DNA of 64,000 nt, taken from positions 1,670,001 to 1,734,000 of the forward strand of contig NZ_CP129118.1 of the NCBI RefSeq assembly GCF_033304615.1, read 5' to 3'. Below, one piece after another: positions 24,965 to 34,600 of the stretch. Origin of the DNA: Sporosarcina oncorhynchi. GTDB lineage: Bacteria > Bacillota > Bacilli > Bacillales_A > Planococcaceae. How positions within the stretch are numbered: position 1 is the first letter of the stretch; each line of letters begins with the position of its first letter. The position numbers and the translations under genes were made by a program. The notes under the pieces were generated by a model that did no database searches, was not told the origin of the DNA, and was given only the letters and a program-made list of their open reading frames with translations.

Positions 24965-26035
24965 TTATTTCTGTTCTTCGACAATCAACTTGCTGTTCGG
25001 CAAAGCAAATGTGACATTTTCATCCCGGAGAATATCCATGATTTTAAAATTGACATCCTCTTTCACTTGCAAATACTTTTCCCAATTAGTTGTTTTAGTG
25101 AAGAAGTAGAACATGAGATCCATTCCGTTTACCTTATATTCGTCAAACGTGACAAAAACGGTTTCTTGGTGAATGTCCGCATGATTATGGAGCATCTTCC
25201 TAATACGGGCGATACTTCGTTCAAGGGAAACTTTTTCCGTGTCGTATGTGACTTGCAGGTTAAACGAAATACGTCGTTTCCCCATTTTGCTCCAATTTGT
25301 TATCGCTTCATTGGCAAGCGTAGCATTTGGAACAGTGACAAGCGCTTGACCAAATGTCCGGATTTTCGTACTGCGGAAAGAAATGTCCTCTACTGTCCCC
25401 TCAACACTAGGCGTATAAATCCAATCTCCGATTGTGAAAGGTTTTTCTGTAATGAGGACAATTCCTCCGAACAAGTTGGCGAGTGACTCCTTAGCGGCAA
25501 AGGCGAAAGCTAATCCGCCGATACCAAGTCCCGCAACAAATGTGTTTACATTATAGCCAAATACCTGGGCAACTACACTCACCGTCACAGCGATAATGAC
25601 AAATCGCAATGTTTTTGAAAGGAATGGAATGAGTATGTCATCAATTTTAATATTGAAACGGGTATTCAAATTGGAGAATAAATTCGATGTTGCGCCTGAC
25701 AGATTATAAAATCCCCAACCGATTAAAATAACAATCGACGACCTGATTAAATCGAGAAAAAGTAAACTTTCTCGGTTGAAATAAGGAAAATAGCCAGCTG
25801 CTATATAAAATCCGATGATAGTAACCAGCCATTGAAAAGGTTTCTCAAATGACAGCATTATATTCGAAAAGAAACTGTTTGGTGCTTTTTTGCTTATCTT
25901 CAATACAATCGTAAATATGTATTTTGAAAAAACTTTACGCAATAGCCAAAACAGAAGCAGTACGCCTACTGCGATCAAGGAACTGATTACCTGTTCCATC
26001 CTGAGCCACTCCATCAATCTTTCGATGTCCATCAT
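24965..26035 (-). CDS. MscS family mechanosensitive channel (YhdY-like)
   Basis: 356 residues: N-terminal membrane helices to about 180, the pore-lining helix region GLGIGGLAFAFAAKESLANLFGG, then the cytosolic MscS beta/vestibule domain (ITEKPFTIGDWI, TVPNATLANEAITNWSKMGKRRI). It would release solutes on osmotic downshift. ATG at 26035 with AAGGAG six bases upstream. Length and architecture resemble B. subtilis YhdY. Confidence 0.92.
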   Translation of the reverse strand: MMDIERLMEWLRMEQVISSLIAVGVLLLFWLLRKVFSKYIFTIVLKISKKAPNSFFSNIMLSFEKPFQWLVTIIGFYIAAGYFPYFNRESLLFLDLIRSSIVILIGWGFYNLSGATSNLFSNLNTRFNIKIDDILIPFLSKTLRFVIIAVTVSVVAQVFGYNVNTFVAGLGIGGLAFAFAAKESLANLFGGIVLITEKPFTIGDWIYTPSVEGTVEDISFRSTKIRTFGQALVTVPNATLANEAITNWSKMGKRRISFNLQVTYDTEKVSLERSIARIRKMLHNHADIHQETVFVTFDEYKVNGMDLMFYFFTKTTNWEKYLQVKEDVNFKIMDILRDENVTFALPNSKLIVEEQK

Positions 26036-26109
26036 AATTCACTCCTTCCTTAATTACGTCCTTCATCTTAACAAACAGATGCAACAAGAAAAAGAAATAC
26101 ACATACACA

Positions 26110-26760
26110 TCAGTTGATATCTGCTTGGAAGCTACTACCCGTTTCATCCTCCAGCTGATCAAGAAAAGCGACCATAAACGTATGACGTTGTTCGGCAAGA
26201 CGTTTTCCTTCTGTAGTAACCATCAATTCTTTCAGAAGTAGAAGTTTTTCATAGAAATGCGTAACCGAAGACGTCTCTTTCGACCGATATTCCGCTTCGG
26301 TCATCTTGTTTCTTGAAATCTCTTGTGTATCATATAGTTTTCTCCCTCTTGCGCCGCCAAATGCAAATGTGCGTGCAATCCCGATTGCTCCCAGTGCGTC
26401 AAGCCTATCTGCATCGCGTACAATTGCTCCTTCAGTGGAAGTGATAGCTTCTTCGTTTCCTCCATTAAAAGAAACGCTTTTGATAATGTCCAGTACACGT
26501 GATACAGTCTCGTCATCCGCCCCAGCACTTCGCATGACGTCTTCTGCCGACTGATTGCCTCGTTTGAAGTATTTAGGATCGTCGATATCATGAAGAAGAG
26601 CTGCCAACCGGATAATTGGCAAATCTGCCTCTGGCATTGCCGCTGCAATATTCTCTGCATTTTTCATGACACGTAAGATATGATCAAAATCGTGACTTGC
26701 ATCAAAACGTTCATATGTACCGCGCACCTGCTTCATGCATTGTTTAAAAATCGTCTCCAT
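26110..26760 (-). CDS. HD-domain phosphohydrolase (YpgQ-like)
   Basis: 216 residues with the HD metal-binding signature: H in SHDFDHILRV and HD in LAALLHDIDDPK, followed by VRDADRLDALGAIGIAR, the YedJ/YpgQ group. YpgQ hydrolyses nucleoside triphosphates in vitro; cellular substrate is unknown. ATG at 26760 has AAGGGTG upstream. It is divergent from the cold-shock gene, a neighbourhood shared with B. subtilis. Confidence 0.85.
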   Translation of the reverse strand: METIFKQCMKQVRGTYERFDASHDFDHILRVMKNAENIAAAMPEADLPIIRLAALLHDIDDPKYFKRGNQSAEDVMRSAGADDETVSRVLDIIKSVSFNGGNEEAITSTEGAIVRDADRLDALGAIGIARTFAFGGARGRKLYDTQEISRNKMTEAEYRSKETSSVTHFYEKLLLLKELMVTTEGKRLAEQRHTFMVAFLDQLEDETGSSFQADIN

Positions 26761-26813
26761 AAACTCACCCTTTTCTGTTCAATTTTGACTCGACTGAAAA
26801 TTTCGGCACATCA

Positions 26814-26842
26814 TTGACGTATAATGTCGATTCATGTATAGT
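26814..26842 (+). promoter_or_regulatory. sigma-A promoter of the cold-shock gene
   Basis: TTGACG, 17 bases, TATAGT. The leader to the ATG at 26899 would be about 50 nt, short for a classical csp thermosensor leader. Confidence 0.8.
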
Positions 26843-26898
26843 AAAAACAACCATGTTAATAATGGGTAGGACATTGAAATGCCGAGGGAGGAATATGC

Positions 26899-27102
26899 AT
26901 GTACCAAGGTAAAGTAAAGTGGTTCAGCAATGAAAAAGGATATGGTTTCATCGAAACGGAAAATGGCGAGGATGTATTCGTCCACTATACTGGCATTATG
27001 TCAGAAGGATTTAAGACACTCGATGAAGGCCAGGCCGTATCCTTCGAAATCATCGAAGGAAACCGTGGACCTCAAGCGGCAAATGTCTTGACTATCTCGT
27101 AA
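26899..27102 (+). CDS. cold-shock protein (CspA family)
   Basis: 67-residue OB-fold RNA/DNA chaperone with RNP1 (KGYGFIE) and RNP2 (VFVHY) motifs. ATG has GGGAGG seven bases upstream. It occupies the cspD position next to ypeQ and ypeP; the exact paralogue (B, C or D) cannot be told from sequence alone. Confidence 0.95.
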   Translation: MYQGKVKWFSNEKGYGFIETENGEDVFVHYTGIMSEGFKTLDEGQAVSFEIIEGNRGPQAANVLTIS

Positions 27103-27118
27103 ATAATCATGCATTAAA

Positions 27119-27157
27119 GCATCCCGCCGGCAACTTGTGGCGGGATATTATTTTGTC
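27119..27157. terminator. bidirectional terminator
   Basis: ATCCCGCC/GGCGGGAT arms with a 10-base loop, then ATTATTTT on the plus strand; it separates the cold-shock gene from convergent ypeQ. Confidence 0.75.
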
Positions 27158-27336
27158 AATTTATTCATTTCATTCCCAAGGAATTTCAATTGTTCTCCGA
27201 TAGTACATGTGCTGATGCAAAATTGATGGGCTCCGGTTTTGCCGAATTCTTTTGCCTGTTGCGTTTTGATAAAACATCCTTCACAATACGTATCGAGCAC
27301 ATCATTGATTTCCTGCATGACCATTAATTTATCCAT
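27148..27336 (-). CDS. ypeQ: YpeQ family zinc-finger-like small protein
   Basis: 62 residues with four conserved cysteines arranged as CEGC ... CISTC, likely one metal site, and an N-terminal MQEINDVLDTYCEGC segment. Function unknown. Position between a csp gene and ypeP is as in B. subtilis. ATG at 27336 has GGGAGG upstream. Confidence 0.85.
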   Translation of the reverse strand: MDKLMVMQEINDVLDTYCEGCFIKTQQAKEFGKTGAHQFCISTCTIGEQLKFLGNEMNKLTK

Positions 27337-27416
27337 AGAAACCTCCCGATCGGATCATTCATCCATTTTAGTATGCATTCCGATCAGTTGCAACTATATG
27401 TAAGGAGTGACTAACG

Positions 27417-27830
27417 ATGATCGAGTTGTATGTCGATGGCGCGAGTGCCGGTAATCCAGGTAAGAGCGGTATTGGAATTTATATTAAAGGTGAAGGGCGC
27501 CAACTGAGGATTTCAGAGCCGATTGAACCAACGAATAATCATACAGCTGAATTCACTGCTCTTCTTAGAGGTCTTGAAGAGACAGAGAACCTTACGACAG
27601 GCATCGTATCGGCCCGCTCCGATTCAAAAGCCGTCGTTTCAGCGGTGGAAAATGAGTTTGTGAAAAACGAACTGCATAAGGAGATTTTACATAAAATACT
27701 AGCTATAACGAAGAAGTTCGATTTTTTCTTTATAAAATGGATTCCGGATGCAGAAAACCGCACAGCGGACAGTCTCGCCCGCCAAGCGATTCATAAAGAG
27801 AAGCCGTCAAGGATTGATGGGGATCTTTGA
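27417..27830 (+). CDS. ypeP: RNase H-like protein YpeP
   Basis: 137 residues of the bacterial RNase HI/reverse-transcriptase-like family. The acidic catalytic set appears complete: Asp in LYVDGASAGNPG, Glu in HTAEFTALLRGL, Asp in SARSDSKAVV and Asp in NRTADSLARQA. It should cleave RNA in RNA:DNA hybrids, though activity of the B. subtilis homologue has been reported absent. ATG at 27418 region with AAGGAG upstream; start taken as the frame's first ATG. Confidence 0.85.
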   Translation: MIELYVDGASAGNPGKSGIGIYIKGEGRQLRISEPIEPTNNHTAEFTALLRGLEETENLTTGIVSARSDSKAVVSAVENEFVKNELHKEILHKILAITKKFDFFFIKWIPDAENRTADSLARQAIHKEKPSRIDGDL

Positions 27831-27855
27831 CTAGCCGAAAGGCGTCTGAACCTGT

Positions 27856-30126
27856 TCAGACTTCCTTCCTCAACCATTTAGCTGTAGAAGTATCGGCGGC
27901 CAACATCTGTTCAGGCGTCCCTTCGTAAATGATCTGTCCACCTTGCTTCCCTCCCCCAGGACCAAGCTCAATTACCCAGTCGCTTGCTGCTATGAAATCG
28001 AGGTTATGTTCAATAATAATAACGGAATTACCCCGATTGACGAGCCTCTGAAATAACTCCAGCAGTTTTGCATTATCTCTAAGATGAAGTCCTAAGGACG
28101 GTTCATCCAATAGGTAGATTTGGCCTTCATTTTGCAGATGGCTAGCAAGCTTCAACCGTTGGATTTCGCCACCGCTTAAGGAGCTTGTCGTCTGTCCTAA
28201 CGTCAGATAGTCTAATCCGACATCTAGCAGTGTGTTCAGTCGTTTGATGATTTTGGGCAATATAAAATAATCCATAGCTTCAACAATTGTTAACTCCAGA
28301 ACTTCCGCAATATTTTTTCCTTTGTACACAAAGGACAAGGCTTCGTCTGAATACCGCAGTCCTTGACAGGCTTCGCATGTTACTGTGACGGGATCTGCAA
28401 ATGCGACGTCAGGAGTTGTTACACCCTTTCCTTCACAGACAGGACATGCCCCAATCGAGTTGAAACTGAATAGACCTGCTGGCTGTCCTGTTTCTTTTGC
28501 AAATATTGTCCGCACATCATCCATGATTCCCATATAAGTAGCCATCGTGGAACGACTTGAAATGCCGATACGTCCTTGACTAACTTGAATAGTTTCAGGG
28601 TGGCGACTTGCGAATGCATCAAACATCAGGGAACTTTTACCGGAACCTGAAACGCCGCAAATTGAAACGAATACATGCTTAGGAATATGTATCGTTACAT
28701 CCTTCAAGTTATTGTCATCTGCTTTCGTAATAGTGAAATAGCTTTCGGATTGTCTCGTTGTTTTATTGATGCTCACTTTATGATTAAGCAATTGTGAAGT
28801 TGAGGTAGAAGAGTTTTCGAGCGCCCGAAGTACACCTTGATACACAACTTCCCCACCACTTACGCCTGCCCCTGGACCCATCTCAATAATTTCATCTGCC
28901 ACTCTAATTACAGAAGCATCATGTTCAATCACGATTACCGTGTTATGGTTGGCTTTAATTGTTTGGAGCATCTGGATTAACATATCCACCTCTTCGGGAT
29001 GAAGTCCCGCACTAGGTTCATCGAAGATATAGGTCATATTATTAAGACTGCTTCCTAGATGACGGGCAATTTTAACACGTTGCGCTTCGCCGCCAGACAA
29101 TGTGCCCATTTTTCGTGAAAGGCTCAAATAACCTAAACCTAATTCGATCAATTGCTTGATTGGCGGTATAGCTTGCTGAGCTATAGACGCTCCGATTGGA
29201 TCATCTACAACAGCCAGTTCCTTAAGTAAGTCCGTCAACTCCAATTGGTCGTATTCCGCTATATTGTAACCATTTATCTTAGACGCCAATACTTTCGGAT
29301 TGAGTCCTGAACCTAAACACATCGGGCATAAACTATGTGTTGATACTGCCAGTACATCTTCTTGGGATACCTGCTTCAACTTTGTAACATCTCTGTTTAT
29401 ATAAAGACGCGTAAACCTGGGCAATAAACCATCCCATTCATGATCTTGTGGTCCGTTTTTTGTATGGAAAGGAGCAAACACCCGCTCCCCTTCTCGTGGA
29501 CCATGGACGAATAGTCGAAAATCTTCTTCGGAATACTCTTTTAGCGGCTTATCAGGATCAAATAACCCGCCAGTTATCATCCATCTTCCTTGCCAACCCG
29601 AGGGGGATAGTGGTTTAAATTGTACGGCGTAATCCCGAAGTGATTTGTTGACATTGAGGATTTTATTGAGATCTGGTGAAACGACCTCACCGAATCCACT
29701 GCACTCGGGACATCTACCAAAAGAACTTTGGCTTGAAAAATCTGTGGCCGAACCTATCAAAGGATCACCGATTCTTGAAAATAGCAGTCGGATCAATGGA
29801 TGAATATCCATATAGGTGCCGACTGTTGAACGGGAATTCCCACTGATTGGTCTTTGTTCGACAACGACAACTGGACTTAAATTTCGCATGAAATCTGCAT
29901 GGGGCCGCTCGTACCTGGGCATTTGATAGCGAACGTAAAAAGGATAGTTCATCGTCATCTGTCTTCGGCTCTCAGTAGCTAATGTATCAAAAACGACAGA
30001 ACTTTTACCAGAGCCTGATAGGCCAGTAAAGACAATAATTTTTTCTTTAGGAATCGTTAGATCAATATTTTTTAAATTATTTTCTTTAAGCCCTTTTAAA
30101 ATAATAGCATCTTTACTATCTGACAC
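27856..30126 (-). CDS. UvrA paralogue (ABC ATPase, excinuclease-like)
   Basis: About 756 residues with two ABC ATPase modules (Walker A GLSGSGKSS and GVSGSGKSS; two LSGGE signatures) and CxxC zinc modules (CPECSGFG, CPMCLGSG, CPVCEGKG, CEACQG). It is about 190 residues shorter than UvrA, lacking space for the UvrB-binding insertion, so it belongs to the UvrA2-like/drug-resistance-associated group. GTG at 30126 has GGAGG eight bases upstream; the upstream ATG at 30201 falls in a terminator. Function (DNA damage or drug tolerance) is unproven. Confidence 0.88.
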   Translation of the reverse strand: MSDSKDAIILKGLKENNLKNIDLTIPKEKIIVFTGLSGSGKSSVVFDTLATESRRQMTMNYPFYVRYQMPRYERPHADFMRNLSPVVVVEQRPISGNSRSTVGTYMDIHPLIRLLFSRIGDPLIGSATDFSSQSSFGRCPECSGFGEVVSPDLNKILNVNKSLRDYAVQFKPLSPSGWQGRWMITGGLFDPDKPLKEYSEEDFRLFVHGPREGERVFAPFHTKNGPQDHEWDGLLPRFTRLYINRDVTKLKQVSQEDVLAVSTHSLCPMCLGSGLNPKVLASKINGYNIAEYDQLELTDLLKELAVVDDPIGASIAQQAIPPIKQLIELGLGYLSLSRKMGTLSGGEAQRVKIARHLGSSLNNMTYIFDEPSAGLHPEEVDMLIQMLQTIKANHNTVIVIEHDASVIRVADEIIEMGPGAGVSGGEVVYQGVLRALENSSTSTSQLLNHKVSINKTTRQSESYFTITKADDNNLKDVTIHIPKHVFVSICGVSGSGKSSLMFDAFASRHPETIQVSQGRIGISSRSTMATYMGIMDDVRTIFAKETGQPAGLFSFNSIGACPVCEGKGVTTPDVAFADPVTVTCEACQGLRYSDEALSFVYKGKNIAEVLELTIVEAMDYFILPKIIKRLNTLLDVGLDYLTLGQTTSSLSGGEIQRLKLASHLQNEGQIYLLDEPSLGLHLRDNAKLLELFQRLVNRGNSVIIIEHNLDFIAASDWVIELGPGGGKQGGQIIYEGTPEQMLAADTSTAKWLRKEV

Positions 30127-30192
30127 AGTATCACCCTCCCAGTTACTAAAGAGTTTCCCTGTTTTCGCATATTTACTCCCATTGGAGAGGCT

Positions 30193-30234
30193 AAAAAGCA
30201 TTTACCAGTTGGCCATATGCCAAAGGTAAATGCT
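30193..30234 (-). terminator. terminator of the phosphoesterase gene
   Basis: AGCATTTACC/GGTAAATGCT arms with inner TTGGC/GCCAA pairing, followed on the minus strand by TTTTTAG. Confidence 0.85.
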
Positions 30235-30241
30235 CATTGTT

Positions 30242-30838
30242 TTATTGTGTTTTCATAAACATAACAGTATTGCTAATACTGTCATATAAAACCCATTCCC
30301 GATCGTGGATGACCGCGCCGACATTCACCAAGGTCTGTCGATTGTCCATTTTATACGTTTTTCCGAAGTTCACCTGTTCATCTTCTACCCCTTCACAAAT
30401 CATGCCTGAGCGATGACTATGGCCATAAAACGTCAACGGTTTGGTAACTTCCGCTTTTAGTAGCGACCACGGGTCACCGCCCCATTCGAATTGATGGCCG
30501 TGAATAATCTCTGCAGCACCCAATTCCATCCGTTCGGGCATGGCAGACAACATGCCGAGAAGTGGATCTTCCGTTTCCGTAATGAAAAGGATACGTTCTT
30601 CCTGATTCCCAATAACGGATGGAAAAGTCAATAATTCAACGAAGCCGTCAGGTAAAAGCATAACATCGGTAAGGAATTCAAACTTTTTGTCAGTCATACG
30701 ACGTTTACTAATCGTGCATTCGAATAAATCACCAGTACTGACTAAAGCAGCGTCGGGTGCTATTTTACGAATATCAGCCAAAACTTTCTCCAAATCTTGT
30801 TTGGCTGAGTGTATGTCTCCGATGATTGCGTATCGCAT
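30242..30838 (-). CDS. calcineurin-like metallophosphoesterase
   Basis: About 198 residues with phosphoesterase motifs GDIHS, STGDLFE, HGHQFEWG and YGHSHRSG. The usual GNHD/E motif reads GNQEE, so the catalytic-loop His is replaced by Gln, as some YfcE-type enzymes also lack it. It probably still binds two metals. ATG at 30838 lies nine bases after GGAGG. It follows the sulfurtransferase gene closely and may be co-transcribed. Substrate unknown. Confidence 0.85.
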   Translation of the reverse strand: MRYAIIGDIHSAKQDLEKVLADIRKIAPDAALVSTGDLFECTISKRRMTDKKFEFLTDVMLLPDGFVELLTFPSVIGNQEERILFITETEDPLLGMLSAMPERMELGAAEIIHGHQFEWGGDPWSLLKAEVTKPLTFYGHSHRSGMICEGVEDEQVNFGKTYKMDNRQTLVNVGAVIHDREWVLYDSISNTVMFMKTQ

Positions 30839-30859
30839 ATGCAACTACCTCCATCTTCG

Positions 30860-31681
30860 TTAGCTTTGTTCCACTTCAATCTTGTCTCTTGAAATCCAAT
30901 CACTATAACTACCAATATATACATTCACATTGTCATAGCCATTTTGTTTGAGCATGGCATATAACGGAGCGGCTGTCACACCACTTCCGCAATAGACAGT
31001 GATATGATCGCTTTTATCTACTACATGTGAAAGTTGTTCTTTCACATGCGGATCCATTGAAAACTGTCCATTCTTTTTTAAAGCTTCCCAGTCGAAGTTC
31101 AGTGCACCCGGAATGTGTCCTGCAATCGGATCGATTGGTTCTACCTCACCTCTATACCTTTCACCCGACCGTGCGTCCAATAGGACATTACCCGTTTCTC
31201 CAGCGACTGTCCGTTCAACGAATTGCCGGGAAGCGAAAATAGTTTCGTTCCAAATAGGCACCACGTCTGATTTATCGGGAGCTGAAAGTTCATCCGTAAT
31301 TGCAATACCCGTGGAGCGAATCTGTTCAAAACCTTCTAGGAGAATAAAAGAGTTAGTAAACCCCGCATATTGCAAAATCCACCAAGCTCTTGCTGCAAAA
31401 GGACTCCCTCCATCATCGTAAATGATGATTTTATCATTCAGTTGGAGTCCACTTGCTCTAAAAAGGACGGTTAGGGAATCTTTACTCGGCATCGGATGCC
31501 TACCTTGCTTTTTAGACATATCGGACAAGTCCTCTTCTAGATCCCAATACACAGCCCCTGAAATATGGCTTTCTTCAAATTTCTTTCGACCAGATGACTT
31601 ATCCTGCAATGAAAAACGTGTATCGATCCACTTCACTTCATCGATTGCCACTTCGGTAATTGATGTGAAAACTTTTGTCAT
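30860..31681 (-). CDS. 3-mercaptopyruvate/thiosulfate sulfurtransferase
   Basis: 273 residues with two rhodanese domains; the C-terminal one carries the catalytic Cys in YCGSGVTAAP. The CGSGVTA loop is the 3-mercaptopyruvate type (as E. coli SseA) rather than CRKGVT of thiosulfate enzymes. The N-terminal domain is the non-catalytic one (IYDDGGSPFAARAWW). AAGGAG lies ten bases before the ATG, inside the end of dynA, indicating coupling. Confidence 0.92.
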   Translation of the reverse strand: MTKVFTSITEVAIDEVKWIDTRFSLQDKSSGRKKFEESHISGAVYWDLEEDLSDMSKKQGRHPMPSKDSLTVLFRASGLQLNDKIIIYDDGGSPFAARAWWILQYAGFTNSFILLEGFEQIRSTGIAITDELSAPDKSDVVPIWNETIFASRQFVERTVAGETGNVLLDARSGERYRGEVEPIDPIAGHIPGALNFDWEALKKNGQFSMDPHVKEQLSHVVDKSDHITVYCGSGVTAAPLYAMLKQNGYDNVNVYIGSYSDWISRDKIEVEQS

Positions 31682-31682
31682 T

Positions 31683-34600
31683 TCAGTCAGACTCCTTCAG
31701 TCGTATTTTTTCATAGGTTGTACGCCATTCTTCCAATTGTTCGCTGTCAGACAACAAGGCTCGTTCTGATTCAATCTGTTGGACACTTTGATTCAACAGA
31801 TGCTTCCGAAGACCTTCAGATTCCCCTTCAATCCATTGTTCCGCCCATTGTTCAATTCGTTCTTTTTCATTACCTAAATAGAGGGATGAGTCTTGCTTCA
31901 AACGTTCCTCCAATTGCTCCCGTAAGATGAGTCTTTCACCCTTTTCAAAGAATGCCTTCTGGTTTTTAAATAGCCGGTTGACGCCGCTGTAGACGGAAGG
32001 TTTTTCGAAAGGTGATTTGAATGAAAGCATGTCAGCATCATCCGGCTCATAAGGAGATGGAGAAATTGACTGGTCGATGTCAGTTAACCGGCGCATTTCA
32101 GTGCGTTGACGCTCTTTCAGCTGTTTGTTCATGAAATTCAACATGCGCAAGTTTGTCACTTTCAATTCCTGGGTCAAGTCAAACCCGACCATCTGCACAG
32201 TCTCGTTCAAAGCCATAGTCAGCGCTTTCTCGGTCGAATGGTTCGCAAATGTTGACGGGCTGTAGCCTTCTTTGAAGAAATCTCCAAAGCGCAGGAATAC
32301 CCGTTGTAAAATATAATACACCAATTCGTTCAATTCATTAATGGAAGCTTTGCGGATCACTTCTGCAAAGCTATGCATATAGTGAGTTCTGATTTCTTGC
32401 TCCAACCGATTGAGTTCAGCTAGCCGTTCCGCTTTACGAGTCCGGTTTGATTCTGTCCGCTCAATCAATGTAGCCAGACGGTGAATGGTCTTTTCCACCT
32501 CTTCTTCTAGCGCTTGGATAGCCAGACCTTTCAGATCATCTTTTAAGAAATGTTCAAAATGGCTCTCAAACACTTGCATGAAAGGATCTTCATTGCCAGC
32601 AAGTTTTGCGTCCAATGCCTGAAGACTTGAGATTCCGTGAACTCGTGGATGACGGATTCCGAATGCAGTTAGCTCCTGTTCAACAAAAGATTTTACCGCT
32701 TCCGCTTCCTCTTCGTTTGAAGCGAGATCAATTGCATTCACGATGAAGAACATCTTATCTAATTCAAAAGCATCTTTCACCCGCCCAAGCTGGATAAGGA
32801 ATTCTCTGTCTGCCCTAGCAAAAGCGTGATTATAATAAGTAATGAACAAGATTGCGTCCGCATTACGGATATATTCAAAAGCTACGTCCGTATGACGTGC
32901 ATTGATTGAGTCGGCGCCCGGAGTGTCTACTAATGTAATCCCTTGACGAGTTAATGCACAATCAATGAACAAATCAATTGAATCGACGAAACAGCTACGG
33001 TCTTCTTCTGCAACAAAACGAGTGAATTCAACTTGATTTACATTCATCGACTGTCCAAGACTTCCGTGATAGATAGGATATCCTTTTTGGAAAGCACGTA
33101 TAAACGTCTTATGGATATGCAAGCTTTCGTCATCGAGTTCTTTTGTAAGCACTTCATCCGAACGGTCAAATGCTTCTTTTAACGATGTAAGTGGTATGCC
33201 TAAAGCTTCAAACGAAAACGCTACATCCTCAAGCATCTGCTGTTCTGATTTTAAATGAACATCTGCTGTGCGATCTTCTTTACCGTCCATGACGGGGCGA
33301 ATCCGGTTGATAGCTGCAGTCGTTGGATTCGGAGACACCGGCAATACGCGGTCACCGATAAGTGCATTTGAAAACGAAGATTTCCCAGCACTGAAAGCTC
33401 CGAATAACGCAACGGTGAATTCCTGCTCGGCCAGCCGTTCTGATTTATTTTTAAGATAGTGCGCTGTTTCAAGGAATCCTGGAATGTCCATAACAGCATC
33501 AGCAATTCGTTGCGCTTGTTCAATTACAATTCCGGCATCCGTATAAGAAGATGTCATGTATGCAATCTGGTCTTCTGTTTGTTGATTGGCTACACTTTGA
33601 CTCACTTCGTTTGTCTCAAGTGAATTTAAGTCGACTATTTCAATTTCTGGTTTTTTTGTCCATTTATCCAATAACAACTCACTTTTTTTAAGAAGGTCAA
33701 CAGATGGGTTCGAGCAGCTATTTATGTATGTGGTCAATTGCATATTGATTTTTTCGACATGCGCAATAGCATTTAGTTTCGTTTCAAGTGTCTGTACAGT
33801 GTGTAGCAAATGTTCAATATGCTCGTTTCCTGCATCTGCAGCAATCTCAGACATTTTCATTTTCCATGCATCTGTTCGTTTTTTAAGAATCTGTTGGATC
33901 CCCGTTTTCATCTGCTCAGCCATGTTGAGTACAGTGTCACCCGTCATAACATCAGATACTGGGAGATGCTGGTCAATTTCATCGAACGGGATACTCATAT
34001 CCATTTCATCGATTTCAATGGAGCGTTCATCTGTCATTAAACCCGCTCGTTTCAATGTGTTCTTCATCAACGCTTTCAAATGAACTTCTATTTGCGTATG
34101 AACCAGATCCGAAAGGTTGCGGTCAAATTCGGATCTTCTTCTATCCCGTTCCTCTGCTGTTTTCTTCGCACCGAACAACAACCCTACTTTGAACCGAGGT
34201 GATTTAGATTCGATATACGCTTTCATCAATTCGCGTGTTTCGAATGGGCTGATGGAGGCATTTCTGAGTAGTTCATTGCGCTCACTTTCAAAAGAAGCAT
34301 AAAACTCGTTACTGCCTAAGAGAGATGCGCGCGTTTTCAACTCCTTGACGTCAGCAGCGATTTCTTTGTAGAGGTGCCACTCATCTTCCGCAACAATTTC
34401 TGCATAGACAGATTTTCGTTCTTCAAGTTCGTCTTGCAGGAATGCAAGATGTTCTTCTTGTAACTTGAGCAGTGATTGGTCTGCATTGTCTAGAAAATGC
34501 GCTTCCCAATTGGAGATGGAGCCATCAACTATGGACTTCACTTTTTTGAAATCATTATGTGGGTGCTCCTGGTCACGAAGAGATGTATAAAAAATAGCCT

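Noticed and set aside
27840-27866. GTCTGAAC/GTTCAGAC palindrome as a terminator between ypeP and the UvrA paralogue
   Set aside because: The arms pair well but no T-run follows on either strand, so I could not support a terminator call.
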